Of a stretch of 64,000 nucleotides of DNA, positions 1 through 8,809 are shown piece after piece. The DNA lies in assembly GCF_000738775.1 (NCBI RefSeq), contig NZ_JPOC01000040.1, forward strand, positions 48,188-112,187, in the 5' to 3' direction. A program made the position numbers and the translations under genes. Each line of letters opens with the position of its first letter. Position 1 is the first letter of the stretch. A model generated the notes under the pieces. That model worked only from the letters and a program-made list of their open reading frames with translations, ran no database searches and was not told the origin of the DNA. Origin of the DNA: Prescottella defluvii. GTDB taxonomy: Bacteria > Actinomycetota > Actinomycetes > Mycobacteriales > Mycobacteriaceae.

Positions 1-1
1 G

Positions 2-640
2 ATCAATTCGGTGTTCCAGGTGATCATGTTCGCGGTTCTGGGCTGGTTCTACCTCTCGGTGCTACCGGGTTGGCTCGGCCTCGAGCAGACCACGATCGAC
101 ACCTCCCCGTGGCAGATCGCGAAGTCGGTGCTGATCTTCCTGGGGATCCCGCTGCTGGCTGGGTTTCTCACCCGCCACTTCGGGGAGAAGGCCAAGGGGC
201 GCGAGTGGTACGAGTCGACGTTCCTGCCGAGGATCGGTCCGTGGGCGCTGTACGGGTTGCTGTTCACGATCGTGATTCTCTTCGCGCTGCAGGGTGAGCA
301 GATCACCTCACGGCCAATGGATGTCGTGCGGATCGCGATCCCGCTGCTGGCGTACTTCGCGATCATGTGGGGTGGCGGCTACCTGCTCGGCGCGGTGATG
401 GGTCTGGGCTACGAGCGCACCACCACTCTCGCGTTCACCGCGGCGGGCAACAACTTCGAGCTCGCGATCGCGGTCGCCATCGCCACCTACGGTGCCGCAT
501 CCGGGCAGGCGCTCGCCGGCGTCGTGGGTCCACTGATCGAAGTCCCCGTGCTCGTCGGGCTCGTCTACGTCTCGCTCGCGTTGCGCAAGCGCTTCGCCCG
601 AATCGAGTCCGCGAATACCTTGGTGTCGAAAGAGGTTTGA
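2..640 (+). CDS. acr3: ACR3-type arsenite efflux permease, C-terminal part
   Basis: Arsenite/H+ antiporter of the inner membrane, the export step of arsenic resistance. The reading frame is open to the left edge, so the N-terminal part lies outside the window; 212 residues remain. Several hydrophobic helices are visible, and the opening NSVFQV and later TAAGNNFELAIAVAI segments are typical of the ACR3 (bile acid:Na+ symporter) family. The C-terminus RFARIESANTLVSKEV is short and basic, as expected for a cytosolic tail. It is followed after 4 nt by arsC, so the two are surely cotranscribed. Full-length ACR3 proteins are about 350-400 residues. Confidence 0.9.
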   Translation: MNSVFQVIMFAVLGWFYLSVLPGWLGLEQTTIDTSPWQIAKSVLIFLGIPLLAGFLTRHFGEKAKGREWYESTFLPRIGPWALYGLLFTIVILFALQGEQITSRPMDVVRIAIPLLAYFAIMWGGGYLLGAVMGLGYERTTTLAFTAAGNNFELAIAVAIATYGAASGQALAGVVGPLIEVPVLVGLVYVSLALRKRFARIESANTLVSKEV

Positions 641-644
641 AACC

Positions 645-1043
645 TTGCGCGTTCCCAGTGTGCTCTTCGTCTGCGTTCACAACGCCGGCCGGTCCCAGAT
701 GGCGGCCGGATACCTTGCTCATCAGGCGGGGGATCGAATCGAGGTCCGCTCCGCCGGCAGCGCGCCGGGCGACCAGGTGAACCCGGCGGCCGTCGTGGCG
801 ATGGCCGAGATCGGCATCGACATCTCGACGCAGTCACCGAAAATCCTCACCGTCGACGCGGTTCAGGCCGCCGACGTCGTGATCACGATGGGTTGCGGTG
901 ACACCTGCCCGGTCTTTCCCGGGAAGTCCTACCGCGACTGGGTTCTCGACGATCCCGCCGGGCAGGGGCTCGACGCCGTCCGGCCCATTCGTGACGAGAT
1001 TCGCTCGCGGGTGGACGCGTTGATCGCCGAGCTCCTGCCGTAG
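645..1043 (+). CDS. arsC: Arsenate reductase, LMW-phosphatase fold, mycothiol type
   Basis: Reduces arsenate to arsenite, which the upstream pump exports. The 132-residue protein has the low-molecular-weight phosphatase P-loop CVHNAGRS with Cys10 and Arg16, and a GCGDTCP segment near residue 82. That pattern fits the actinobacterial mycothiol/mycoredoxin-dependent ArsC rather than the thioredoxin-coupled form, which carries a different Cys relay. The start is a TTG at 645, chosen because it places MRVPSVLFVCVHNAG at the N-terminus and has a GAAAGAGGT ribosome site just upstream, inside the end of acr3. The 4-nt spacing indicates translational coupling. Confidence 0.92.
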   Translation: MRVPSVLFVCVHNAGRSQMAAGYLAHQAGDRIEVRSAGSAPGDQVNPAAVVAMAEIGIDISTQSPKILTVDAVQAADVVITMGCGDTCPVFPGKSYRDWVLDDPAGQGLDAVRPIRDEIRSRVDALIAELLP

Positions 1044-1060
1044 CCGACAGGGAGGACTGT

Positions 1061-1537
1061 TCAGCAGCAGGACGATCCGGTCGATGCGGATTCGTCCGGA
1101 ACGGCTGTGCCGCAACATGCCCCGTTCTCGGCTGCCGAGACCTCGAGGTGCTGTGGGCTGGAGCCGAACGTCTCGGAGTCGGCGAGCACGGTGTATACCT
1201 CCCACTTCTCACCGGCCGGGCCGGTGACCCACACCTTGTCCTGGGTCGCGAAGCAGCACGTGGTGCCGATCTCCTCGTCGGTGAACAGGCCCTCGTCGGT
1301 GAGGCGGGCGATCTCCGCGTGCACCTTCGCGCTCGATTCGACCTCGACGCCGAGATGGTTGATCGTGCCGCCCTTACCGGGATTCTCGAGCAGTACCAGT
1401 TTCAGCGGCGGTTCGGCGATCGCGAAGTTCGCGTAGCCGGGCTTCAGCTTGGCGGGCCGGGTTCCGAACAGCTTGGAGTAGAAGGTGACCGCCTCCTGCA
1501 GGTCGTCGACGTTGAGGGCGAGTTGGGCGCGTGACAT
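1061..1537 (-). CDS. arsI: ArsI/CadI-type VOC protein (C-As lyase)
   Basis: Small vicinal-oxygen-chelate fold protein (158 residues) of the ArsI/CadI family. ArsI cleaves the carbon-arsenic bond of trivalent methyl- or aryl-arsenicals; actinobacterial members have also been named cadmium-induced CadI. The vicinal cysteine pair needed by ArsI is present in EIGTTCCFATQDK, and likely metal ligands are Gln near residue 5, His in INHLGVEVE and Glu in KWEVYTV. The C-terminus is cysteine-rich (ACCGT, GSSCC). The start at 1537 is preferred over the upstream in-frame one because a GGAGGC site sits about 6 nt before it. It is transcribed divergently from arsR and convergently with arsC. Confidence 0.85.
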   Translation of the reverse strand: MSRAQLALNVDDLQEAVTFYSKLFGTRPAKLKPGYANFAIAEPPLKLVLLENPGKGGTINHLGVEVESSAKVHAEIARLTDEGLFTDEEIGTTCCFATQDKVWVTGPAGEKWEVYTVLADSETFGSSPQHLEVSAAENGACCGTAVPDESASTGSSCC

Positions 1538-1634
1538 GACTGCCTCCGGGCTATGTGACATATATCGAACTACTTGCGGACTTCAGGTTGCCACCTTTTC
1601 GACATAAGTCAAGGAGCTGGCTAGGATCGGCGGC

Positions 1635-2003
1635 ATGCCCAAGGCCCTGCCCATCGTCGATGTCAGTGCACCGATCTGCTGCGCGCCGGTATCGGCGGCG
1701 CCCATGAGTGACGACGCCGCACTGCAGGTCGCGCTCCGCTTGAAGGCGCTCGCGGACCCGGTCCGGATCAAGCTCGTCTCGATTCTGCTCACCGCCGCCG
1801 GGGGAGAGGTCTGTACATGTGATCTGGCCACCAGCGTCGGACTGGCGGAGTCGACCGTCAGCCACCACCTCGGGCAACTCAGGAAGGCCGGCATGGTCGA
1901 ATCGGAGCGGCGCGGCATGAATGTCTTCTATCGGGCGCGCGGCGACTCGTTGGACGCGCTTCGCGTGGTGCTCGACCCCAACTGCTGTGGTGGGGCGCGG
2001 TAG
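1635..2003 (+). CDS. arsR: ArsR/SmtB-family arsenite-responsive repressor
   Basis: Winged-helix metalloid sensor of 122 residues. Adjacent cysteines at positions 15-16 (APICCAP) and another pair in EVCTCDL (60 and 62) match the atypical As(III) site of Corynebacterium ArsR, where two N-terminal cysteines join one from the DNA-binding region. The recognition helix is in LAESTVSHHLGQLRKAGMV. A further CC lies near the C-terminus (PNCCGG). It is divergent from arsI across 97 bases of relatively AT-rich sequence that should hold the operator, and presumably represses arsI, itself and the acr3-arsC unit. Confidence 0.92.
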   Translation: MPKALPIVDVSAPICCAPVSAAPMSDDAALQVALRLKALADPVRIKLVSILLTAAGGEVCTCDLATSVGLAESTVSHHLGQLRKAGMVESERRGMNVFYRARGDSLDALRVVLDPNCCGGAR

Positions 2004-2275
2004 TTCCGTGGTTCCTCGGTGTCGCAGCCTTGGTGATCCACCGCTTCTGCTCGTACTGGATCACCTTGCTGTAGGCATTCGTTGTCTGTCCGAGTCGCAG
2101 TGCCGCTCCTGGTCTCAACACGCTAACGAATATCGCTATGTGTGTGAATCGGCCACCAGGGTGCGAAGACTGGTCGGGCAGCGCGGTTGAAATGCCGTGC
2201 GGTCGAAATCCCGGAGAGGACCCCTGGATGAGCCCGACGCCCGCCACGCCTTCGCGGGGCGCGAGGTAGATCGCC
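2004..2275. other. Intergenic spacer, no feature seen
   Basis: A 272-base gap between arsR and the carboxylate-amine ligase operon. It must hold the promoter of that operon, but I see no convincing -35/-10 pair, palindrome or conserved small reading frame. The only clear element is a GAGGT ribosome site just before the ATG at 2276. Confidence 0.4.
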
Positions 2276-3403
2276 ATGGTGACCGACGAAGTTCGCAAGC
2301 TGGGCGTCGAGGAGGAGTTCCACCTCATCGACGCGGAGACCCGTCGGCTCGTCACGCGCGCACCCGAGTTGCTCGAGCGCCTGCCGGGGGACGTCTACGT
2401 CGAGGAACTGCAGCGCTGCGTCGTGGAGGTCAACAGCGGAGTGTTCGCACACCTCGTCGATCTCCGTGCGGACCTGATCCGCCGGCGACAGGTCCTCGTC
2501 GAGGCCGCCGCCGACCTGGGCGTCGGGGTGGTGGCCGCGGGCGCGGTGCCGCTCGCGGTGCCCGCCGAGATGGCCGTCACCGAGACCCCGCGGTATCGCC
2601 GCATGCTCGCCGACTACCAACTCCTAGCCCGCGAGCAGCTGATCTGCGGCACCCAGGTGCACGTCGACGTCGCGGACCGTGACGAGGCCGTGCAGATCGC
2701 CAATCGCGTGGCGCCGTACCTGCCGATCTTCCTCGCCCTGAGCGCGAGTTCGCCGTTCTGGGCCGACGGCACCGACACCGGATACGCCAGCATGCGGTCC
2801 TTGGTGTGGACCCGCTGGCCCACCACCGGTCCCGCGGCGCCGGTGCAGTCCGCCGCGGAATACGACCGGCTGATCGCCGACCTCGTCGGCAGCGGCGTGA
2901 TCAGCGGCCCCGGGATGGTCTACTTCGACCTGCGACCGTCCGATCGGTATTCGACGCTCGAGCTGCGGGTGTGCGACAGCTGCCCGTCGGTGGACACGAT
3001 CGCGCTCGTCGCCGGGCTGTTCCGGGCCCTCGTCGATCGCGAGGCCGTCGCCCTCCACGAGGGGCGACCGCCACTGCAGGTTTCGCCGACGCTGGTGCGC
3101 GCGGCCATGTGGCGCGCCGCGCGTTCGGGCCTCGAGGGCGACCTCGTGGACGTGGAAGCCGTGGCGCCGCGACCCGCGTCGCAGGTGGTCGAGGGGCTGA
3201 TCCGGTCGCTGCGGCCCCACCTCGAGTCCACCGGCGACTGGGACGTGGTCTCCGAACTGGCGGACGTCACCCTGCAGGTGGGGAGTTCGTCGGCGCGGCA
3301 GCGGCGGAGCCTGCGTAGGCGCGGGAGCCTGACCGACGTCGTGGACCTGCTGGCGGCCGAGACCCGAGGAGGAGTGGCCGAGTATGTGTGGCATCTGCGG
3401 TGA
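2276..3403 (+). CDS. GCS2-family carboxylate-amine ligase (YbdK-like)
   Basis: ATP-dependent ligase of the glutamate-cysteine ligase type 2 family, 375 residues, the usual YbdK length. It should activate a carboxylate, typically the gamma-carboxylate of glutamate, and join it to an amine. Family signatures are the N-terminal LGVEEEFHLID, ELQRCVVEVNSG, GTQVHVDV and YFDLRPS with the ELRVCDSCP strand. The start is the ATG at 2276 with GAGGT upstream. Its last 20 bases overlap the next gene, so the operon is translationally coupled. Because it sits with an amidotransferase and two peptidases rather than glutathione or ergothioneine genes, I infer that it makes a small peptide-like amide; the actual substrates are unknown. 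Confidence 0.85.
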   Translation: MVTDEVRKLGVEEEFHLIDAETRRLVTRAPELLERLPGDVYVEELQRCVVEVNSGVFAHLVDLRADLIRRRQVLVEAAADLGVGVVAAGAVPLAVPAEMAVTETPRYRRMLADYQLLAREQLICGTQVHVDVADRDEAVQIANRVAPYLPIFLALSASSPFWADGTDTGYASMRSLVWTRWPTTGPAAPVQSAAEYDRLIADLVGSGVISGPGMVYFDLRPSDRYSTLELRVCDSCPSVDTIALVAGLFRALVDREAVALHEGRPPLQVSPTLVRAAMWRAARSGLEGDLVDVEAVAPRPASQVVEGLIRSLRPHLESTGDWDVVSELADVTLQVGSSSARQRRSLRRRGSLTDVVDLLAAETRGGVAEYVWHLR

Positions 3404-5168
3404 GGTTCGTTTCGACGGGGCGACGCCCGACGTCGCCGCGGTGGCACGGATGACCGACGCGATGGTGACCCGCGGGCCGGATGCGGCCGGCGCGTACGCA
3501 CAGCAGTCGGTGGCGTTCGGCCACCGCCGCCTGTGCATCATCGACCTGTCGGCTCGGGGCGGTCAGCCGATGGTCGACAGCGAACTGCGGTTGTCGCTGG
3601 TGTTCAACGGTTGCATCTACAACTACAAGGAGTTGCGGGCGGAGCTGCAGCAGGCGGGTTACCGGTTCTTCTCGACCGCGGACAGTGAAGTGGTGCTCAA
3701 GAGCTTCCACCGCTGGGGGGCCGACTGCGTGCAGCGGTTCAAGGGAATGTTCGCCTTCGCCGTCCACGAGATCGATTCGGGTGTGGTGACGTTCGCGCGT
3801 GATCGGTTGGGGATCAAGCCCCTGTACTTCACCGAGCAGCCGGGGCGGTTGCGATTCGCGTCGACGCTGCCGGCGCTGCTGCACGGAGGTGGCGTCGACA
3901 CCACGATCGATCGTGTCGCCCTGCACCACTATCTGAGCTTCGCCGCGGCCGTGCCGGCGCCGCACACCATGTTCGAGGGTGTCCGCAAGCTGCCGCCGGC
4001 GACGATCCGGGTGGTGCGTCCGGACGGAACGGCCACCGAAAGGCAGTACTGGGAACCGCTGTTCGAGCCGTCGCCCGAGCGGGTGTCGTGGACGGCGGAG
4101 CAGTGGCAGCACGCCCTGATGGACTCGCTGCGCACGGCGGTGTCCCGCCGGATGGTCGCCGACGTCCCAGTGGGGGTGCTGCTGTCGGGTGGCATCGATT
4201 CCAGTCTGCTCGTGGCCCTGCTGGCCGAACAGGGGCAGCGGGACCTGGCGACCTTCAGTATCGGATTCGACTCGGCCGGAGGAGAATCGGGAAACGAGTA
4301 CGTCTACTCCGATCTCGTGGCCCGGACGTTCGGCACCGATCACCGGCAGATCCACATCGATCCGTCGCGGCTCCCGGCGGCGGTGCCGAAGGCGATCGAG
4401 GCGATGAGCGAGCCGATGCTCAGCCACGACTGCGTGGCGTTCTTCCTGCTGTCGGAGGAGGTCTCCAGATCCGTCAAGGTGGTCCAGTCCGGCCAGGGGG
4501 CGGACGAGATCCTCGGCGGCTACCACTGGTATCCCCCGCTGGTCGGGGTGGCGCGGGAACAGTCCGCGGAGGCCTACGCCAAGGTGTACTTCGACCGCAC
4601 CCACGACGACATCGCGGCCCTGGTCGATCCCGACTACTGCCTCGATCGCGACGTCAGTACCGAATTCGTGGTCCGGCACCACCGGGCGCCGGGCGCCGAC
4701 ACCGCCGTCGACGCCGCACTGCGACTCGACACGACGGTGATGCTCGTGGAGGACCCGGTCAAGCGGGTCGACACGATGACGATGGCGTGGGGACTCGAGG
4801 CGCGGGTGCCGTTCCTCGACCACGAGTTCGTGGAGTTGGCGGCCACCTGCCCGACGGACCTCAAACTGGCGGGCGACGGCAAGGGTGTGCTGAAGGAGGC
4901 CAGTCGCGGCCTGCTCCCGAACGCGGTGATCGACCGGACCAAGGGCTACTTCCCGGTACCGGGCATACGGCACCTCGAGGGTGGTGTCCTCGCCCTCGTG
5001 CAGGACGCGCTGAGCAGTCGCGGCGCCCGGGAGCGACGGCTGTTCCGGCCCGAGGTGCTCGACGCACTGTTCGCCTCCCCCAACGAGATCCGCACCGCCC
5101 GTGGCGTGAACACCCTGTGGCAGGTGGGTCTGCTGGAGATGTGGCTGCAGGCGATGGAGCGGCTGTGA
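3384..5168 (+). CDS. AsnB-like glutamine amidotransferase (N-acetylglutaminylglutamine-type)
   Basis: 594-residue class II amidotransferase. Cys2 of the MCGICGEVRFDG start is the N-terminal nucleophile that releases ammonia from glutamine; a PP-loop SGGIDSS near residue 267 binds ATP in the synthetase domain. The MCGICGE(V/I)RFDG opening and domain layout resemble the N-acetylglutaminylglutamine amide (NAGGN) amidotransferase subgroup more than true asparagine synthetases. It probably turns a peptide C-terminal carboxylate into an amide. The start is fixed by Cys2 and by a GAGGAGG site inside the preceding gene (20-base overlap). The NAGGN partner ngg (GNAT plus ATP-grasp) is not in the window; a GCS2 ligase takes that position. 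Confidence 0.85.
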   Translation: MCGICGEVRFDGATPDVAAVARMTDAMVTRGPDAAGAYAQQSVAFGHRRLCIIDLSARGGQPMVDSELRLSLVFNGCIYNYKELRAELQQAGYRFFSTADSEVVLKSFHRWGADCVQRFKGMFAFAVHEIDSGVVTFARDRLGIKPLYFTEQPGRLRFASTLPALLHGGGVDTTIDRVALHHYLSFAAAVPAPHTMFEGVRKLPPATIRVVRPDGTATERQYWEPLFEPSPERVSWTAEQWQHALMDSLRTAVSRRMVADVPVGVLLSGGIDSSLLVALLAEQGQRDLATFSIGFDSAGGESGNEYVYSDLVARTFGTDHRQIHIDPSRLPAAVPKAIEAMSEPMLSHDCVAFFLLSEEVSRSVKVVQSGQGADEILGGYHWYPPLVGVAREQSAEAYAKVYFDRTHDDIAALVDPDYCLDRDVSTEFVVRHHRAPGADTAVDAALRLDTTVMLVEDPVKRVDTMTMAWGLEARVPFLDHEFVELAATCPTDLKLAGDGKGVLKEASRGLLPNAVIDRTKGYFPVPGIRHLEGGVLALVQDALSSRGARERRLFRPEVLDALFASPNEIRTARGVNTLWQVGLLEMWLQAMERL

Positions 5169-7048
5169 CCGCCGGAGTCTCGACGGAACGCGAAGGCGGA
5201 CAGCATATCCGCTTCACATCGGGTGCGTCGGTGTCGCCGGATGCGACCGGATTCGCCCACATCGTCGACGACGGGGGATACCCGTGGGCCGTGCAGCGGT
5301 TCCTGTCCGGCCGGCACGGCAGCACGGACCGTCGCGTCGAGTTGCCCGTGCCCGGCCCCGTCACGCGGATCGTGCATTCGGCGGACAGCGGGTGGCTCGC
5401 GTGCCAGGTCGCGCCGCACGGTGGCAACCGCACCCAGGTGTGGGTCGTGCAGACCGACCCGCAGGACCGCTCGGCCCGCCTGGTCGGGTCACAGCGCGCG
5501 GTCTCGACCGAGCTGATCGGCTGGGACGGGAACCTGGTGGTGCTCACCGCGACCGACGAGGACGGTGTGGCCGAGGCCAGGTTGGTGGATCCACAGAGCC
5601 AGGACATCGTCGTCCTCGACCGTCGTGTCGGCAGCTTCCTCGTCGACGCGTGGGACGGATCGGCGCTGCTGCGGGTGGGCCCGCGCGGGCATCGTGAACT
5701 GCTGCTGCAGCGCGCCGACGGAAGTCGGATCCCGCTGCTGCCCGCAGACTTCGGGTCGACCACCGATGCGGGGGTTCTCCTCGACGACCACCGCCTGCTG
5801 GGTGTGCTCGGCCAGCATCGGTCGCCCTGGGCATCGAGCGAGGGTGAGCCGGACAAGTACATCCGCGCGCTCGTGCGCAGCGACAACGGGGCCGAGTTCG
5901 CGCGACTGCTCGGTGTGGCGGCGTCCGAGCGTGGCGTCTCCTACCGGGTGCTGGCCGAGCGGGACAACTGCGGACTCGACGAATTCGTCGTCAGTGACGA
6001 CCACAGCACCGTGGCACTGCTGTGGAACTACAAGGGCCTGAGCGAATTACAGATCCTGCATCTCGCGGACGGCACGTTCGATTCTCCGATCGGTCTGCCG
6101 GGACTGGTGGCGTCGGAGCTGAGCATCAGTGCCGACGGCTCGTTGCTCGCAGTCACGGTGGAGGGGCCCGGGATGCCGCCGTCGGTGGAGATCGTCGACC
6201 CGCGGACGGGTGAGTGGGGTCCGGTGGAGCCGGCCCGGACCCGGATCGCCCGGGCCGACGCCCCGCTGCTCGTCGAGCTCACCGCGCGCGACGGGCTGCC
6301 CCTGACCGGGTGGCTGTACCGCGCGCCGGGGAACGAACCCGGTCCGGTGATGCTGTGGTTCCACGGCGGACCGGAGCTCCAGGAACGCCCCGGATACAGC
6401 GACTACTTCCCGGCGCTGGTCGCGGCCGGGATCACCGTCTTCGCGCCGAACGTGCGCGGCTCGGGCGGATTCGGCCGCACCTTCATGCACGCCGACGAGC
6501 GGTACGGCCGATTCGCGGGCATCGACGACGTCGCGGACTGTGTCCGCCACGTCGTCGACAACGGCGTTGCCGACCCCGCGCGGATCGCGTGCGCCGGGCA
6601 TTCGTACGGCGGCTATCTGACGTTGGCGGCCCTGACGTTCCACCCCGACCTGTTCGCGACCGGTATCGCCGTCTGCGGCATGAGCAACCTCGAGACCTTC
6701 TACGCCAACACCGAGCCGTGGATCGCGGCCGCCGCCTATCCCAAGTACGGGCACCCCGAGCACGACCGGGAACTGCTGGCGGAACTGTCGCCGATCCACC
6801 GCGTCGACGCCCTGCGGGCACCGGTGCTGGTGGTGCACGGCGCCCACGACACCAATGTGCCGGTCAGCGAGTCGGAACAGGTGGTGGCGTCGGTGCGGGC
6901 CCACGGCGGTGTCGCCGAACTGCTGCTGTTCGACGACGAGGGCCACGACATCGTCAAGCGGGAGAACCGGGACACGCTGGCGAAGACGATGGTGAAGTGG
7001 CTGACCAGCCGGCTGGCCCGGTCCGGCGCCCGGGTGTCGGCGATCTGA
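5165..7048 (+). CDS. S9-family prolyl oligopeptidase/acylaminoacyl peptidase
   Basis: Cytosolic serine peptidase of 627 residues: an N-terminal beta-propeller region (about 1-370) followed by an alpha/beta-hydrolase domain. The catalytic triad is visible as Ser in GHSYGG (about 480), Asp in HGAHDTNVPVS (about 560) and His in DDEGHDI (about 593). The oxyanion segment WFHGGPE and the GSGGFG loop are typical of the family. The start is the GTG at 5165, overlapping the amidotransferase stop by 4 nt (GTGA). A much longer upstream extension is open in this frame but only shadows the previous gene. S9 peptidases cleave short peptides, so it may process or degrade the operon's product. Confidence 0.88.
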   Translation: MTAGVSTEREGGQHIRFTSGASVSPDATGFAHIVDDGGYPWAVQRFLSGRHGSTDRRVELPVPGPVTRIVHSADSGWLACQVAPHGGNRTQVWVVQTDPQDRSARLVGSQRAVSTELIGWDGNLVVLTATDEDGVAEARLVDPQSQDIVVLDRRVGSFLVDAWDGSALLRVGPRGHRELLLQRADGSRIPLLPADFGSTTDAGVLLDDHRLLGVLGQHRSPWASSEGEPDKYIRALVRSDNGAEFARLLGVAASERGVSYRVLAERDNCGLDEFVVSDDHSTVALLWNYKGLSELQILHLADGTFDSPIGLPGLVASELSISADGSLLAVTVEGPGMPPSVEIVDPRTGEWGPVEPARTRIARADAPLLVELTARDGLPLTGWLYRAPGNEPGPVMLWFHGGPELQERPGYSDYFPALVAAGITVFAPNVRGSGGFGRTFMHADERYGRFAGIDDVADCVRHVVDNGVADPARIACAGHSYGGYLTLAALTFHPDLFATGIAVCGMSNLETFYANTEPWIAAAAYPKYGHPEHDRELLAELSPIHRVDALRAPVLVVHGAHDTNVPVSESEQVVASVRAHGGVAELLLFDDEGHDIVKRENRDTLAKTMVKWLTSRLARSGARVSAI

Positions 7049-7062
7049 CGGGGGTGCTGCCC

Positions 7063-8190
7063 ATGCGTATCGACAACGACCGGCTCGTCGCGTGGCGGCG
7101 GGATCTGCACGCCCACCCCGAACTGTCCTTCGCCGAGTTCCGGACGACCGCGCTGGTGCGCGATCACCTGGCTTCGCTCGGGCTCGATCCGGTCGTCCTG
7201 CCGGCCGGCACCGGCCTGTGGTGCGACGTCGGGCCCGACACCCCGACGTGCGTCGCGTTGCGGGCCGACCTCGACGCGCTCCCGCTGACGGAGGCCACCG
7301 GTGCGCCGTACGCGTCCACGGTCGACGGCGTGAGCCACGCGTGCGGACACGACGCACACACCGCGATGCTTCTCGAGGCCGCGACCGCGCTCGTCGCCGA
7401 GCCACCGCGGCAGCGGGTGCGGTTGATCTTCCAGCCGGGGGAGGAGACGACCCCGGGAGGTTCGCTCGACGTCGTCGCGGCCGGTGCCCTCGAGGGTGTC
7501 TCGCGAATCTTCGCCCTGCACTGCGCACCTCAGCTCGAGGTCGGCCAACTCGCCACCCGCGCGGGCCCGATCACGTCGTCCGGTGCGATGCTCACGGTGC
7601 GACTCTCCTCCCCGGGCGGGCATTCGGCACGTCCGCACCTGACGGGCGATCTCATCCACGCTGCGGCCGTACTGGTGACCGGGCTGGCGTCGGTGCTCGA
7701 TCGCCGACTCGACGCCCGCACAGCCACCGTGCTGACGTGGGGTCGCATCCGGGCCGGCCGGGTCGGCAACGCGATACCGGAGTCGGGGGAACTGGTGGGC
7801 ACGCTGCGCAGTGCGTCGCACCAGACGTGGGCGACGGTGGAACCACTGGTGCGACGCGCCGTCTCGGACCTGCTCGCACCCTACGGGGTGGACCACGAAC
7901 TGGACTACGTGCAGGGCGTACCGCCGGTGGTCAACGACCCCGAGGCGACCGGCGAACTGATCGCCGCGATCGCGTCCGTAGTGGGTCTCGAGAATCTGGC
8001 CGAGGCCGGACAGTCCAGCGGCGGTGAGGATTTCGCGTGGTACCTCGAACACGTTCCCGGTGCCATGGCGCGGCTGGGTGTCTGGGACGGCACCAGCCCG
8101 CGGCACGATCTTCACACGCCGAACTTCGACCTGGACGAGCGTGCCCTCGTGTACGGCGTGCGGACCCTCCTCGCGCTGGCGTACGCCTGA
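7063..8190 (+). CDS. M20-family amidohydrolase
   Basis: 375-residue zinc amidohydrolase of the M20/hippurate hydrolase type. It has the opening RRDLHAHPELSFAEF, the ALRADLDALPL strand, the metal-binding HACGHDAHTAML and the catalytic FQPGEE with its Glu pair. The lid domain carries GGHSARPH. The ATG at 7063 lies 14 nt after the S9 peptidase stop and has a G-rich stretch upstream; a GTG 9 bases earlier is possible. Members hydrolyse N-acyl amino acids or small peptide amides, which fits a role in deacylating or recycling the product made by the ligase and amidotransferase upstream. Confidence 0.87.
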   Translation: MRIDNDRLVAWRRDLHAHPELSFAEFRTTALVRDHLASLGLDPVVLPAGTGLWCDVGPDTPTCVALRADLDALPLTEATGAPYASTVDGVSHACGHDAHTAMLLEAATALVAEPPRQRVRLIFQPGEETTPGGSLDVVAAGALEGVSRIFALHCAPQLEVGQLATRAGPITSSGAMLTVRLSSPGGHSARPHLTGDLIHAAAVLVTGLASVLDRRLDARTATVLTWGRIRAGRVGNAIPESGELVGTLRSASHQTWATVEPLVRRAVSDLLAPYGVDHELDYVQGVPPVVNDPEATGELIAAIASVVGLENLAEAGQSSGGEDFAWYLEHVPGAMARLGVWDGTSPRHDLHTPNFDLDERALVYGVRTLLALAYA

Positions 8191-8221
8191 GCGTGCTCCG
8201 CGCGTCCGGCCGCGTCGAGGG

Positions 8222-8809
8222 TCAGGACGGGTGGTGTGGTCGGGTGGCGGCCAGCACGATTCCGACGATTCGGTCCAACTCCTCAGCGGATGCTCTGCGG
8301 CCGAGCATCATCGGGCCCATGAACAAGGGGGCGGCCAACGCATTCACCATGGCCTCGGGCGTGTGGTCGGCATTGGCCTCGCCTCGGTCGATCGCGCGCT
8401 GCGCCATCTGTCGCCACGCATCGAGAACGGGCTTGTACTGCTCGAGGACGAGCTGGTTGAAATCGGGGTAACGCCGGCTCGCCATGAGTGCCGCCGAGGC
8501 GACCTCGACGGGGCTGTCCGCGTACTCGGCGATCTGTTCTGCGAAGGCGCGGACGTCGGACTGCCACGACCCCGTGTCCGGCGGGTCGACCTGGCGGACG
8601 TGCATCGACACCGCCTCGACGAGTAGATCGTTGTGCGTGGGCCACCACCGGTAGATCGTCTTGCGGCTGACGCCGGCGCGGGCAGCGACCTCGACGGTGG
8701 TGAAGTCGAGGCGTCCTTCGGCAAGAAATCCCAGGCATGCCTCGCCGACCGCGGCACGTACCTTCTCGCTCCGGCCACCGGTTCGCACCCGCTCGGGCTT
8801 GTCGCTCAA
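8222..8809 (-). CDS. TetR-family regulator
   Basis: 195-residue one-component repressor. The N-terminal helix-turn-helix is clear in TVEVAARAGVSRKTIYRWW (about residues 39-57); the rest is a helical ligand domain. It is divergent from the FAD oxidoreductase/RidA genes across about 190 bases and is the likely regulator of that unit. The spacer contains a TTGACT at 8853-8858 that could be the -35 of the rightward promoter, but I could not define a convincing operator palindrome. The ligand is unknown; by context it is an amine or amino acid. Confidence 0.88.
   Translation of the reverse strand: MSDKPERVRTGGRSEKVRAAVGEACLGFLAEGRLDFTTVEVAARAGVSRKTIYRWWPTHNDLLVEAVSMHVRQVDPPDTGSWQSDVRAFAEQIAEYADSPVEVASAALMASRRYPDFNQLVLEQYKPVLDAWRQMAQRAIDRGEANADHTPEAMVNALAAPLFMGPMMLGRRASAEELDRIVGIVLAATRPHHPS

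Noticed and set aside
3267..4973. 568-codon open frame on the minus strand
   Set aside because: It is antisense to the ligase and amidotransferase genes, and its product is Arg/His/Val-rich with no fold motif, typical of GC-rich shadow frames.
4088..5164. Long N-terminal extension of the S9 peptidase frame (open from 4088)
   Set aside because: The extension lies fully inside the amidotransferase gene, is Arg/Gly-rich low-complexity sequence, and the GTG at 5165 gives a 4-nt overlap and normal family length.
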